DNA of 44,648 nt from Chloroflexota bacterium (GTDB taxonomy: Bacteria; Chloroflexota; Dehalococcoidia; DSTF01; RBG-16-68-14). The notes under the pieces were generated by a model. The model searched no databases and was not told the origin of the DNA. It saw only the letters and a program-made list of their open reading frames with translations. Shown here piece by piece: positions 31,429 to 39,370 of the stretch. The stretch is from the NCBI GenBank assembly GCA_022565155.1, contig JADFKB010000009.1, positions 1 to 44,648 on the forward strand, in the 5' to 3' direction. Position 1 is the first letter of the stretch; every line of letters begins with the position of its first letter. The translations under genes were made by a program, and so were the position numbers.

Positions 31429-31504
31429 TGGCGCCCCCGGCAGGATTCGAACCTGCGGCCCGCTGCTTAGAAGGCAGCCGCTCTGTCCACTGAGCTACGG
31501 GGAC
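31429..31504 (-). tRNA. tRNA-Arg (anticodon TCT)
   Basis: 76 nt including an encoded CCA. Acceptor stem GTCCCCG / CGGGGGC (one G-T pair), D arm beginning TAGCTCAGTGG, anticodon arm GCTGC-CTTCTAA-GCAGC with anticodon TCT, TPsiC arm GCAGG-TTCGAAT-CCTGC. All arms pair, so it is the intact copy. Its 3' half is repeated four times to the left in the same orientation, indicating that it is the attachment site used for the insertions at 22.9-31.4 kb. Confidence 0.95.
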
Positions 31505-31519
31505 GGATGCCCGAACCGG

Positions 31520-32014
31520 CTATCTGGCCGCGCGTGACGTTTCGATCTTGTGGAAGCTGCCCGCGCCCCGGCCGCCCTGACGGATGCCGACGTACTCGGT
31601 ATCGGAGAGATCCGGGTCGGTCGTCAGGTGCTTCTGCGCCAGGCGGCCCAGCGGCTGCGCGACGAGCATTGCCAGCATCGATGCTAGGAGGACGTTCGGG
31701 ATCCGTTCCAGCCGGCTGCGATTGCCCAGCGCCAGTAGCGACGAGAGCCCGGCCAACATGCCGGCCACAGCCAGGTTCGTCCCGCACAGCGGCGAGATCG
31801 CCAGGTGCGCCTCGCCCTGGCGTAAGCGCTGGAGCGCCTCGATCGTCGACTCCTCGACGCTGTCGGCGGGCATGTCACCGTAGATGTAGAACCCGCTGCT
31901 TGTGGCCCGTCCCACCAGGCGAATATCGCGTCCCAGCTTGCCGATCAGGACGGAGATGGTGGCGTGCTCCAGCGCGTGGTTGCGCCGCACCGTACCGATC
32001 ATGTGGCTTAGCAT
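31520..32014 (-). CDS. DUF6391-like membrane protein
   Basis: 164 residues. The motif RRNHALEHATI near the N-terminus is characteristic of the DUF6391 family, followed by a soluble segment (GRATSSGFYIYGDMPADSVEESTIEALQRLRQGE) and two hydrophobic helices (LAVAGMLAGLSSLLALG; VLLASMLAMLVAQPLG). The biochemical role of the family is unknown. It lies 15 bp upstream of the tRNA in plus coordinates and is transcribed toward it, so run-through could reach the tRNA. Confidence 0.75.
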   Translation of the reverse strand: MLSHMIGTVRRNHALEHATISVLIGKLGRDIRLVGRATSSGFYIYGDMPADSVEESTIEALQRLRQGEAHLAISPLCGTNLAVAGMLAGLSSLLALGNRSRLERIPNVLLASMLAMLVAQPLGRLAQKHLTTDPDLSDTEYVGIRQGGRGAGSFHKIETSRAAR

Positions 32015-32073
32015 TATTCGGTAACCTCAGGCCAGTATACCACAGCGCCCGACAGTCCTCTCCGAGATACTGC

Positions 32074-33654
32074 TTAAGTTCGCTGAGGCGGCGGCAGGCT
32101 TGGCAGCAGGCCCGCGCTGAACTGGAGGATAAGCGCGGCGTCCAGGACGTTGACGCTGCCGTCCTGGTTCGCGTCTGCCGTCTCCAGGCACGGCAAGCTG
32201 GCAGTCAGCCCCGCCCCGAACTGGAGAATGAGCGCTGCGTCGATGCTGTCCGCCGTCATGTCGCAGTTGGCGTCGCCTATCTGCGGCATGGGGGTGGGCG
32301 TGGGTGTTGAGGTCGGCGTTAGCGTCGGGACGGGCGTCATGGTTGGCGTCGATGTCGGGGCTGGCGTGATCGCCGGGGGCCGCACGCCCACCTGCCAGAG
32401 CTGTCCTGTCGTCAGCGAGACGATGTCCACCCAGCCCATGGTGCCGTCCCTCGGCGCGAGGGCAGGATCGACGCTGACGGTGAGGACGGCATGGCGCTGG
32501 CACGGCGCGCCCGGGCTGCAGGCGACATCCGTGCCGAGCGCGACGCCGCCCTGCTTATCGACCGTGATCCAGTCGTTGTGCGGCCGCGCCCGCCACGCGA
32601 GGATCCCTCGCCCGATGTTCTGGATGATGACCTGGTTCACCTCCTCGGTTACGATCGCGGGATTGGCGGAGAGTACGGGCGACCCGAGGAGGAACGCCGC
32701 CACGCCGTCTCCTGGCCGTTCGACGGGATCCAGGTGGAACGGCACGGGGCTGGGAATATCCATCGCCGCACAGTCGCTCCTGGCGATGCAGGCGAACCAG
32801 TTGTCCAGGCTGAGCGGCTCGCCCCAGAGCGGGTCGTCCAGGTCCGGCAGGGAGATCGCCAGCGGTTCCCAGAGCTGCTGTTGATTGACGACGGGCGGCC
32901 GCGCGGCGCAGCCGAAGACCAGCTCCTGGTACGGGTAGTCGCCGTAGCGATGCCCGTAACCGTCGTTCAGCGCGCCGCAACTAAAGCCGGTGCGTGGCCA
33001 GGCGTAGCCGGGGTCGCTCGGGTGGTTACTGCGGTTTGCGCCGGGCCCGGTAAAGCCGTTGTAGCCCCAGGTCGCGAAGTACCAGTTCTCGACGATGGTC
33101 GGGTCGCTGCCGGTGTCCGTGCCGGCGATCGGCCGCACCTGCGGCGCGCCGTTCCACTTATCGACCAGGATCGCCGAGCCGCGCGCGATGTCAAACAGGT
33201 AGTGCGTTGCCACAAGCGCCTGGTTCACCGACGGCCAGCCGTCATCCAGCGGACGGGTCATGCCGCTCGTGATCTGCATAATGCCGTAGCCGCAGTCGAA
33301 CGAGACCAGCGCCGGCCCGACCGCACCGAACGGCGTGTTCCAGTCCGCCTGGGAGATGCCGCTCTCGATCCAGCCGATCGCTTTCAACAGTGTCGGCGGC
33401 GCGTACGGCTCTTCGGCTATCGTCCGCTCGGCGCGCACGCCGGTTTCGACCGTCGGAATGCCGAAGAACCGGCTCAGCGGCGCGATCATGTTGAAGCCGG
33501 CCAGCTCCAGGCCAATCAGGTGCGCGACCCGGTCTGCGGGCGGTTCGTAGGCAGTAGGCGGGTTGGCGAATGCGCAGCCATAGGCGCGGGGCGCGAGCAC
33601 TGCCATTGCGGCGCCGGCGGCGACCAGGACGGTGGCGATTACGAGCAGTCGCAT
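32074..33654 (-). CDS. Lysozyme-fold / BACON-like / dockerin secreted protein
   Basis: 526 residues. A signal peptide (1-26) is followed by a transglycosylase-SLT-like domain: LLKAIGWIESGISQADW with the probable catalytic Glu97, then CGYGIMQITSGM and VATHYLFDIARGSAILVDKWN. Residues ~310-425 look like a BACON-type beta-sandwich (QNIGRGILAWRARPHNDWITV, AVLTVSVDPALAPRDGTMGWVDIVS). A Thr-Pro linker leads to a two-repeat dockerin (GDANCDMTADSIDAALILQ; ADANQDGSVNVLDAALILQ). It probably cleaves or binds peptidoglycan or another glycan outside the cell. Starts 3 bp after the stop of the propeller gene, so the two form an operon. Confidence 0.87.
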   Translation of the reverse strand: MRLLVIATVLVAAGAAMAVLAPRAYGCAFANPPTAYEPPADRVAHLIGLELAGFNMIAPLSRFFGIPTVETGVRAERTIAEEPYAPPTLLKAIGWIESGISQADWNTPFGAVGPALVSFDCGYGIMQITSGMTRPLDDGWPSVNQALVATHYLFDIARGSAILVDKWNGAPQVRPIAGTDTGSDPTIVENWYFATWGYNGFTGPGANRSNHPSDPGYAWPRTGFSCGALNDGYGHRYGDYPYQELVFGCAARPPVVNQQQLWEPLAISLPDLDDPLWGEPLSLDNWFACIARSDCAAMDIPSPVPFHLDPVERPGDGVAAFLLGSPVLSANPAIVTEEVNQVIIQNIGRGILAWRARPHNDWITVDKQGGVALGTDVACSPGAPCQRHAVLTVSVDPALAPRDGTMGWVDIVSLTTGQLWQVGVRPPAITPAPTSTPTMTPVPTLTPTSTPTPTPMPQIGDANCDMTADSIDAALILQFGAGLTASLPCLETADANQDGSVNVLDAALILQFSAGLLPSLPPPQRT

Positions 33655-33657
33655 CGG

Positions 33658-34806
33658 TCAGCTACCGTCTGTGAGCCAGCCGGCGACGGCGACGTCGCTC
33701 CGGCGGGAGAGTTCAAATCGCGCGCCGTCGGTGCGGACGACGACGATGCGGCTGGGGCCGGGGTCGGCGGCGGAGCGGCCCTCGAAGCTGCGCACGGCCA
33801 GGTGCGCGCCGTCCGGCGACCACGACAGCGGCACATCGAAGCCCGCAGACGGCTCCGGCAGCGCGACGTCGGTCACCGCGCCTGCCGCGTTCAGCCGCAG
33901 CGGAGCGTCACCCGCACCGGCGCTCGCCGCGCCGCCGTCCGAGATCTGTCCTATCGTGAGACCACCGTCGCGCTCCCAAACGGGGTTGAACTGCGCCACG
34001 GGCGTTCCGGCCAGCGGCGTCTCTGTACGGCCGGTCGAGATGTCCAGCACCTGCGCGACGAAGGCGACGCTGGAACCGGAGTCCGCCTGCGCGAGATACG
34101 ATAATCGTTCGCCGTTAGGCGAGAGGCGCCAGTCACGTGAGAAGCCGTCGCTTAGGTGGGCGACAGGCTCTTGTTTGCCGCTGTGAACGGAGGCGCGGAC
34201 GACGTCAGTGCCGCCAGCCGATAGGACGGCGTAGTACAGCCACTCGCCGTCCGGCGACACGTCGATCAGGTAGAGGCCATTCGCCGATGACGCGAGTACA
34301 GTCGCTGCGCCGCTGAGGTCGATGCGAAGCAGCTCCGCGCCGTTCGCACCGCTGCGGCGCACGAAGATGGCGTCGCTCGCCGGCGACCAGACGGTCGCGC
34401 CGGCCAGGTCGACTTGCTGCGCCAACCGCTTCGCCGCGCTGGTTTCGACGTCGAGCAGCCACAGCTCGCCGCCAGCGCTCTGCGCCGCGTCCCGGGCGCG
34501 GACGGTGTAGGCGATGTGAACGCCGTCCGGCGAGAGCGCGGGATTGATGCCGAAGCCGTACGCGTGGTCGATGCTGGCTAATGCGACACGGTTGGCAGGA
34601 TCGTTCGGGTCGGCGGCCCAGATGGTATCGGCCCACTGGCCGAACTCGCTGTAGACGATCAGCGCGCCGGCCTCCGAGCGCAGCGCGGCGAGGTCTCCCG
34701 AAAGCGACGCATCGCTGTCTCGGCCGGTGACAGCCAGCGCCAGTACGAGTCCAAAACCTGTTGTTGCTAGGAGCGCGATGAGAAAGAGGGCGCGTCGCCC
34801 CGGCAT
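33658..34806 (-). CDS. TolB/WD40-like beta-propeller membrane protein
   Basis: 382 residues from ATG 34806, whose product begins MPGRRALFLIALLATTGFGLVLALAV, a clear signal anchor; the frame is open ~60 codons further upstream but that part lacks a signal-like start. The external part has repeated TolB-type blades: INPALSPDGVHIAYTV, TVWSPASDAIFVRR, LIDVSPDGEWLYYAV, WRLSPNGERLSYLA, LSWSPDGAHLAVRS. Such propellers bind proteins or peptides. It probably works with the lysozyme-dockerin protein encoded 3 bp downstream. Confidence 0.85.
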   Translation of the reverse strand: MPGRRALFLIALLATTGFGLVLALAVTGRDSDASLSGDLAALRSEAGALIVYSEFGQWADTIWAADPNDPANRVALASIDHAYGFGINPALSPDGVHIAYTVRARDAAQSAGGELWLLDVETSAAKRLAQQVDLAGATVWSPASDAIFVRRSGANGAELLRIDLSGAATVLASSANGLYLIDVSPDGEWLYYAVLSAGGTDVVRASVHSGKQEPVAHLSDGFSRDWRLSPNGERLSYLAQADSGSSVAFVAQVLDISTGRTETPLAGTPVAQFNPVWERDGGLTIGQISDGGAASAGAGDAPLRLNAAGAVTDVALPEPSAGFDVPLSWSPDGAHLAVRSFEGRSAADPGPSRIVVVRTDGARFELSRRSDVAVAGWLTDGS

Positions 34807-35082
34807 TAGCCCACCCGATATTAGCCAAAATGCAGCAGGGCCGTCGCCGCGCGGGTGTGTAGTCGCGCTGGCGGGCGCGCCGTTGGAATGGGGGAGCCTC
34901 ATGCGTCTATCCCAGCGATCTTCGCCAGCGCCCGCACCTGTCGCTGGCAGCTTCGCCGATCCTGATAGCTCCGGCTCCTCTAGCGCCCGCATCGGGCGGA
35001 CTCGGGATGCCAGGACCGCATGTACTTCGTGCTAGAGCTTGCAGGTTAGCAGGGAGGCGTTTCTGCTGTCAACTTTAGCGGT

Positions 35083-35274
35083 TTAGCTGTCGTCTTCCTC
35101 GCGCTTGCCCCAGGGGACGCCCCACTGCAGGATGAAGAGGACGTAGCCTAGTATGATGATGAACTCGAACGCCGTGGCGGCGTAGCCTCCGCCGAAGCGA
35201 CCGACGGCAGCCGCGCCAAAGATCAGGTCGATGATGACGACGGCAAGCACGGCTAAATGCGTGGTGAGGGACAT
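35083..35274 (-). CDS. Small two-helix membrane protein
   Basis: 63 residues: two transmembrane helices (LAVLAVVIIDLIFGAAAV; TAFEFIIILGYVLFILQWG) and a charged tail (GKREEDDS). A GGAG lies only 2 nt from ATG 35274, so the start is moderately sure. No family is recognised. The gene is divergent from the second cohesin gene. The gap 34807-35082 holds nothing that I can support. Confidence 0.65.
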   Translation of the reverse strand: MSLTTHLAVLAVVIIDLIFGAAAVGRFGGGYAATAFEFIIILGYVLFILQWGVPWGKREEDDS

Positions 35275-35321
35275 GGCTCCATTTACGGTAGCGAAGCTAA
35301 CAGGGCAGGCTCAAGCGCCAG

Positions 35322-35341
35322 CCTGCCTGCCGGCAGGCAGG
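35322..35341. repeat. 20-bp perfect palindrome
   Basis: CCTGCCTGCCGGCAGGCAGG is fully self-complementary and sits between the small membrane-protein gene and the second cohesin gene, about 110 bp before the latter's ribosome site. Only one copy is in the window. It could be a repeat-family member (REP-like) or an operator. Confidence 0.6.
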
Positions 35342-35451
35342 GCTTTGGCCTATACCGCTCACGTTGTTTGACAGCCTGGCCAAGCAGGAGTATTCTGTCT
35401 TCGCAAAGGCGGACCCGCAGGGGCGGGCAGCAGAAGGGCGGAGAGTACAAC

Positions 35452-36084
35452 ATTAGAAGCCATTTCATCATAACGTTTCTGGTCGCCACGCTGGCGTCAT
35501 TCGGCTTGACTTCCGCGGCGATCCATGCCCAGGGTGGAGGCTTCGATTATGCCGTTCACGTAGGTTCCCTCGTGATGGATGTCGGAGAAGATGGGTCCGT
35601 AGAACTAAGCATAACTGACATTGCAGACCCCGTTGGAGAATGGATGATCGAAATCACGTACGACGCTGAGGTCATCTCCGTAGTCGAGTGCCTTCCGAGA
35701 AAGGGTGGAGTGTGTGACCCAGACTTTGGTGCCGGGAGGTTGCGTGTTACAGGGGCCAGCGCCGCAGGGTTAGCCAGGGACACTGTGCTTGCGTCGATAA
35801 CCATGCAGTGCGAAAGGGTGGGAAACAGCCCACTCGCCCTCACTGTAGTTGTGTTAAGCAGAGGCCCCAACATGCCCGCACAGGAAGTACAAATTGAAGA
35901 CGGTGGCGTCAGCTGCGAAGAGGCCGCCGAGCCAACTTCTACGCCGTTGCCAGCACTGCCGGCCACGGGCGGTGGCAATTCTCTGGGAACTGCCGTGGAT
36001 TGGCCCCTTATCGCGATAGCTTTCGCCGCACTGGCTTTCGCAAGCGGCTCTGTCTGGGCGTTACTTCCGAGGCGACGGCGGTAG
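35452..36084 (+). CDS. LPATG-anchored cohesin-domain surface protein
   Basis: About 210 residues. The best initiation site is an ATT at 35452, with GGAG 8 nt upstream and the signal peptide directly after it (FIITFLVATLASFGLTSAAIHAQ); no ATG, GTG or TTG is close by. The cohesin domain (~30-160) mirrors the one at 1325: GSVELSITDIADPVGEWMI, ITYDAEVISVVECLPRKGGVC, LRVTGASAAGLARDTVLASI. The C-terminus is a classic sorting signal: LPATGGG, a hydrophobic helix (WPLIAIAFAALAFASGSVWALL) and RRRR. It should be sortase-linked or membrane-held at the surface and bind dockerins. A 41-codon dockerin-like frame follows 47 bp downstream. Confidence 0.78.
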   Translation: MRSHFIITFLVATLASFGLTSAAIHAQGGGFDYAVHVGSLVMDVGEDGSVELSITDIADPVGEWMIEITYDAEVISVVECLPRKGGVCDPDFGAGRLRVTGASAAGLARDTVLASITMQCERVGNSPLALTVVVLSRGPNMPAQEVQIEDGGVSCEEAAEPTSTPLPALPATGGGNSLGTAVDWPLIAIAFAALAFASGSVWALLPRRRR

Positions 36085-36131
36085 CTGAAGTAGATCTGGC
36101 TAAAGTCAGCAGCCGATAAAGGAGCAGTATA

Positions 36132-36257
36132 ATGAGGGTTCGAGGTCCGTGGCTGGGAGTCAACTCGTGGAACGACGCCTTGCCTCCGGATGGCGTCATC
36201 GATGAGGATGTCGATATCGACGGGGTCTTCGCCCAGTACGGCCACAACTGCAACTAG
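36132..36257 (+). pseudogene. 41-codon dockerin-like fragment
   Basis: ATG 36132 has AAAGGAG 7 nt upstream, yet the 41-residue product has no signal peptide and ends VNSWNDALPPDGVIDEDVDI, then DGVFAQYGHNCN. This matches the C-terminal half-module of the protein at 29669 (NPWNMTAPDGVID...GVLLQVGHDC). It is most simply the surviving 3' end of a deleted dockerin-like gene; a translated mini-protein that competes for the adjacent cohesin is a less likely alternative. Remaining bases to glpK contain a repeat only. Confidence 0.6.
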
Positions 36258-36300
36258 GGCATCGCAGCGTCTCCTGTTGCCGTGGTAGAATCGCCGCAAG

Positions 36301-36322
36301 CCTTCGACACGCTCAGGCTGAC
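36301..36322 (+). repeat. Dispersed-repeat copy upstream of glpK
   Basis: CCTTCGACACGCTCAGGCTG plus AC matches, in opposite orientation, the element downstream of glpK at 37914-37939 (CCTTCG...GCTCAGG-TGAC). It ends 26 bp before the glpK start. Confidence 0.55.
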
Positions 36323-36347
36323 GTAACGCGCTCCGGCTGACGCAAGG

Positions 36348-37841
36348 ATGACCATGGCCCGCTACATCCTCGCCCTCGACCAGGGCACCTCCAGCTCTCG
36401 CGCCGTCCTCTACGACGAGGATGGCCTGGCCGTTGCGACGAAGCAAGCCGAGTTTCCCCAGATCTACCCGCAGCCCGGTTGGGTGGAGCACGACCCTGAG
36501 GCGATCTGGGCGTCGCAGTTGGAGACGGCACAGGCGGTGCTGGCGAACGTCTCGCCTAAAGACGTGGCAGCAATCGGCATCACCAACCAGCGCGAGACCA
36601 CCGTCGTCTGGGAGCGCGCCGGCGGACGGCCTATCGCCAACGCGATCGTCTGGCAGTGCCGGCGCACCGCTGAGCAGTGCGACGCCCTGCGCCGCGAGGG
36701 GCTGGAACCGCTGATCCGCGAGCGCACCGGCTTGCTACTGGACGCCTACTTCTCCGCGACGAAAGTCCGCTGGCTGCTCGATAACGTGCCGGACGCTCGC
36801 CGCCGCGCCGAGGCGGGCGAGCTGGCGTTCGGGACTATCGATACGTGGCTGATCTACAAGCTCACCGGCGGCCGTGTCCACGCCACCGACGCGACGAACG
36901 CCTCCCGCACGATGCTCTTCAACCTGCGAGAAGGCCGCTGGGACGACGAGATGCTGCGCACGTTCGACATCCCGCCGTCGATGCTGCCCGATGTTGTCGA
37001 CTCCAGCGGCGTCCTTGGCGAGTGCGAGCCTTCGTTCTTCGGCGCGGCGGTGCCGATCGCCGGCGTCGCGGGCGACCAGCAGGCGGCGCTGTTCGGCCAG
37101 GCCTGCTTCCGCCGGGGGGACGCGAAGAACACGTACGGCACCGGCTCCTTCCTGCTGCTCCACACCGGCGAAACGCCGCCGTCGTCCGAGAAGCTGCTGG
37201 CCACCGTCGCCTCGCGGCTGGAGGGGAAATTACAGTACGCGCTGGAGGGCAGCATCTTCGTCACCGGCGCGGCGGTGCAGTGGCTGCGCGATGGGCTGGG
37301 GCTGATAAAAGACGCCCCGGACGTCGAAGCGCTTGCCGCCTCCGTCGATTCGAGCGACGGCGTCTACCTCGTGCCGGCGTTCGTCGGGCTGGGTGCGCCG
37401 CACTGGGACCCCTACGCCCGCGGCGCGATCTTCGGCATCACGCGCGGCACCACGGGCGCGCACATCGCCCGCGCAACGCTGGAGTCGATAGCGTTCCAGA
37501 CGCGCGATGTCCTGGCCGCGATCGAAGACGAGTCGGGCATCCGGCTCGATGCGCTGCGCGCGGACGGCGGCGCGTCGCGGAACGATCTGCTGATGCAGAT
37601 CCAGGCGGACGTGCTCGGCCGGCCCGTCGTCCGCTCCGCTGTCGCGGAGACGACGGCGCTGGGCGCGGCCTACCTCGCCGGCCTGGGCGTTGGCGTCTGG
37701 CCCAACTTGGACGAGATCGCCAGCCGCTGGCGCTCCGACCGCACGTTCGAGCCGGCGATGTCGCCAGACGAGCGGGAGCAGAGGTATGCCGGCTGGCAGC
37801 GGGCCGTCGAGCGTGCGAAGGGCTGGGCGGCAGAGGGCTAG
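36348..37841 (+). CDS. glpK: Glycerol kinase
   Basis: 497 residues, normal for GlpK. The FGGY-family phosphate-1 motif [18 protein letters not shown] starts at ~8; then [93 protein letters not shown] and GALRADGG-type ATP loop ([22 protein letters not shown]). It phosphorylates glycerol to glycerol-3-phosphate in the cytosol. ATG 36354 (six bases on, product MARYILAL) may be the true start because the GCAAGG lies closer to normal spacing for it. No glpF or glpD is in view; dispersed repeats flank the gene. Confidence 0.97.
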   Translation: MTMARYILALDQGTSSSRAVLYDEDGLAVATKQAEFPQIYPQPGWVEHDPEAIWASQLETAQAVLANVSPKDVAAIGITNQRETTVVWERAGGRPIANAIVWQCRRTAEQCDALRREGLEPLIRERTGLLLDAYFSATKVRWLLDNVPDARRRAEAGELAFGTIDTWLIYKLTGGRVHATDATNASRTMLFNLREGRWDDEMLRTFDIPPSMLPDVVDSSGVLGECEPSFFGAAVPIAGVAGDQQAALFGQACFRRGDAKNTYGTGSFLLLHTGETPPSSEKLLATVASRLEGKLQYALEGSIFVTGAAVQWLRDGLGLIKDAPDVEALAASVDSSDGVYLVPAFVGLGAPHWDPYARGAIFGITRGTTGAHIARATLESIAFQTRDVLAAIEDESGIRLDALRADGGASRNDLLMQIQADVLGRPVVRSAVAETTALGAAYLAGLGVGVWPNLDEIASRWRSDRTFEPAMSPDEREQRYAGWQRAVERAKGWAAEG

Positions 37842-37913
37842 CACCAGATACTGTTCTTGGGTGATGCACATGCCGCGATGCTTTAGCGCAGCGGTTCGAT
37901 CTGGCTCCAACCT

Positions 37914-38010
37914 TGTCACCCTGAGCGACAGCGAAGGGTCTTGCTCCAATCTAGCAATGGTTCGGATTTCAGCACGAGACATGTCCCTTCGCTCAATATG
38001 GCTGAGGTGG
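37914..38010. repeat. Inverted-repeat element downstream of glpK
   Basis: AGCGAAGGG (37930-37938) and CCCTTCGCT (37985-37993) are 9-bp inverted arms around ~46 bp, with flanks CACCCTGAGCG and GGCTGAGG that also partly mirror each other. The left end matches the repeat at 36301 in inverse orientation. It is probably a small dispersed (REP/MITE-like) element; it may also act as a terminator for glpK. The gap 37842-38078 has no other feature. Confidence 0.5.
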
Positions 38011-38078
38011 TACTATCATCCCGAAACGACTCGATTGGCGTGGGGATCGAGATCCGGCTCTGTCGATGAGGAGGAAGA

Positions 38079-38822
38079 GTGGAGCGACTCATAGGCAAGA
38101 TCGCCATCGTCACGGGCGGCGCGAGCGGTATCGGCCTGGCCTTCGCAGCGGGGCTGGATCGCGAGGGTGCGCACGTCGTCGTCGCAGACATCGTCGAAGA
38201 GGCGGCGAACAAGGCCGCTGCCGCGCTGACGAACGACGGGCTGGCGCTGCTCGTCGACGTTTCGAGTGTCGAGTCGACTGAGTCGATGGCGCAGCAGACG
38301 CTGGAGCGATTCGGCCGCATCGATATCCTCGTCACCTGCGCGGCCATCTACGCCACCCTGGAGCGCAAAGAGTTCCTCGATATCGACCCCGAGGAGTGGA
38401 ATCGCGTGCTGGCGGTGAACCTGACCGGCGTCCAGCTCTCGGCCAGGGCCGTGCTGCCGGCGATGAAGGAGCAGGAGTCCGGCGTCATCGTCAACATGGG
38501 CTCCGTGAACACCTATCTGGCGCCGGCCGGCCGCGCCCACTACAGCGCCGGCAAGGCCGCCCTGGAGAACCTGACGAAGACGCTGGCGCGGGAGATGGGG
38601 CCGTTCGGCATCCGCGTCAACGCGCTCTGCCCGGGGTTGGTGGCGCACGAGGGGACGATCGTGCCTAAAGAACGCTACGAGCGCATCGCTCAGGATCGGG
38701 CGATGCGGCGGGAGATGAAGCCGGCAGACCTGGTCGGGCCGCTGGTCTTTCTCTGCTCAGACGAGTCGAGCATGGTGACGGGGCATATCCTGGTGGTGGA
38801 CGGGGGACAGATATTTCGCTAA
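38079..38822 (+). CDS. Short-chain dehydrogenase/reductase
   Basis: 247 residues, classical SDR. Cofactor motif IAIVTGGASGIGLAF at ~8, Asp in VVVADIV indicating NAD preference, NNAG replaced by TCAA (LVTCAAIY), VNLTG, catalytic Ser ~142 in VNMGSVNTY, Tyr155 and Lys159 in HYSAGKAALE, and NALCPGLV after it. The end FLCSDESSMVTGHILVVDGGQIFR is typical of FabG-like members. Substrate unknown. Start GTG 38079 follows GAGGAAGA. Confidence 0.95.
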   Translation: MERLIGKIAIVTGGASGIGLAFAAGLDREGAHVVVADIVEEAANKAAAALTNDGLALLVDVSSVESTESMAQQTLERFGRIDILVTCAAIYATLERKEFLDIDPEEWNRVLAVNLTGVQLSARAVLPAMKEQESGVIVNMGSVNTYLAPAGRAHYSAGKAALENLTKTLAREMGPFGIRVNALCPGLVAHEGTIVPKERYERIAQDRAMRREMKPADLVGPLVFLCSDESSMVTGHILVVDGGQIFR

Positions 38823-38858
38823 GGCCGTCGGGCGCTAAGACCGTAGAGTTGCCGGCGT

Positions 38859-39353
38859 CTACTCTTTCGGCGCGTAGCCGTTAATGCCGAGTCGCTCCAG
38901 GGCCAGTATCGCCAGGATGCCGTAGACCGCCATATCGATCACCGCGTTCCAGCCCTGTGTCGCCAGAGCTTCCAGCCAGCTGCTGGATCGGGCGGGCATG
39001 CTGTCGTAGGGCAGCGGCAGCGGGTCCATAACGATGTGGCTGCTCACCAGCGCCGTCGCGATCGCCGCTGGCCGTAGTACGTCCTTCGGCGTCGGCCGCC
39101 TGCCGCGGATGAGCGAGGCCGCAGCCGCCGCGACGCCGGTCGCCGCGCCGACGAGCAGCGGAAACGAGCGCTTGTGGGTGATCACCTCCTTATGGAGGGA
39201 GAGCGCATCGCCGTTCGCGACGTAGCCGAGCAGGAAGTCGATGTCCGGTAGGTTCGCCGCGCCCAGGGCCAACATCAAGCCCGGGCGTGATTTGACGCCG
39301 GCCGCGCGGGCCAACATGTAACCGGCAATGGTGTGTCCTACGGGTGTTGCCAT
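38859..39353 (-). CDS. Membrane-bound metal-dependent hydrolase-family protein (YdjM-like)
   Basis: 164 residues from ATG 39353 (the frame extends upstream inside the lipoprotein gene). N-terminus MATPVGHTIAGYMLARA and LGAANLPDIDFLLGY with later THKRSFPLLVGAATG and ALVSSHIVMDPLPLPYD give the His/Asp pattern of the YdjM/DUF457 family. Three to four transmembrane helices. Activity in this family is largely inferred. It starts 17 bp after the stop of the lipoprotein gene on the same strand, so probably co-transcribed. Confidence 0.85.
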   Translation of the reverse strand: MATPVGHTIAGYMLARAAGVKSRPGLMLALGAANLPDIDFLLGYVANGDALSLHKEVITHKRSFPLLVGAATGVAAAAASLIRGRRPTPKDVLRPAAIATALVSSHIVMDPLPLPYDSMPARSSSWLEALATQGWNAVIDMAVYGILAILALERLGINGYAPKE

Positions 39354-39370
39354 CTTATTCGACAGGCCCG

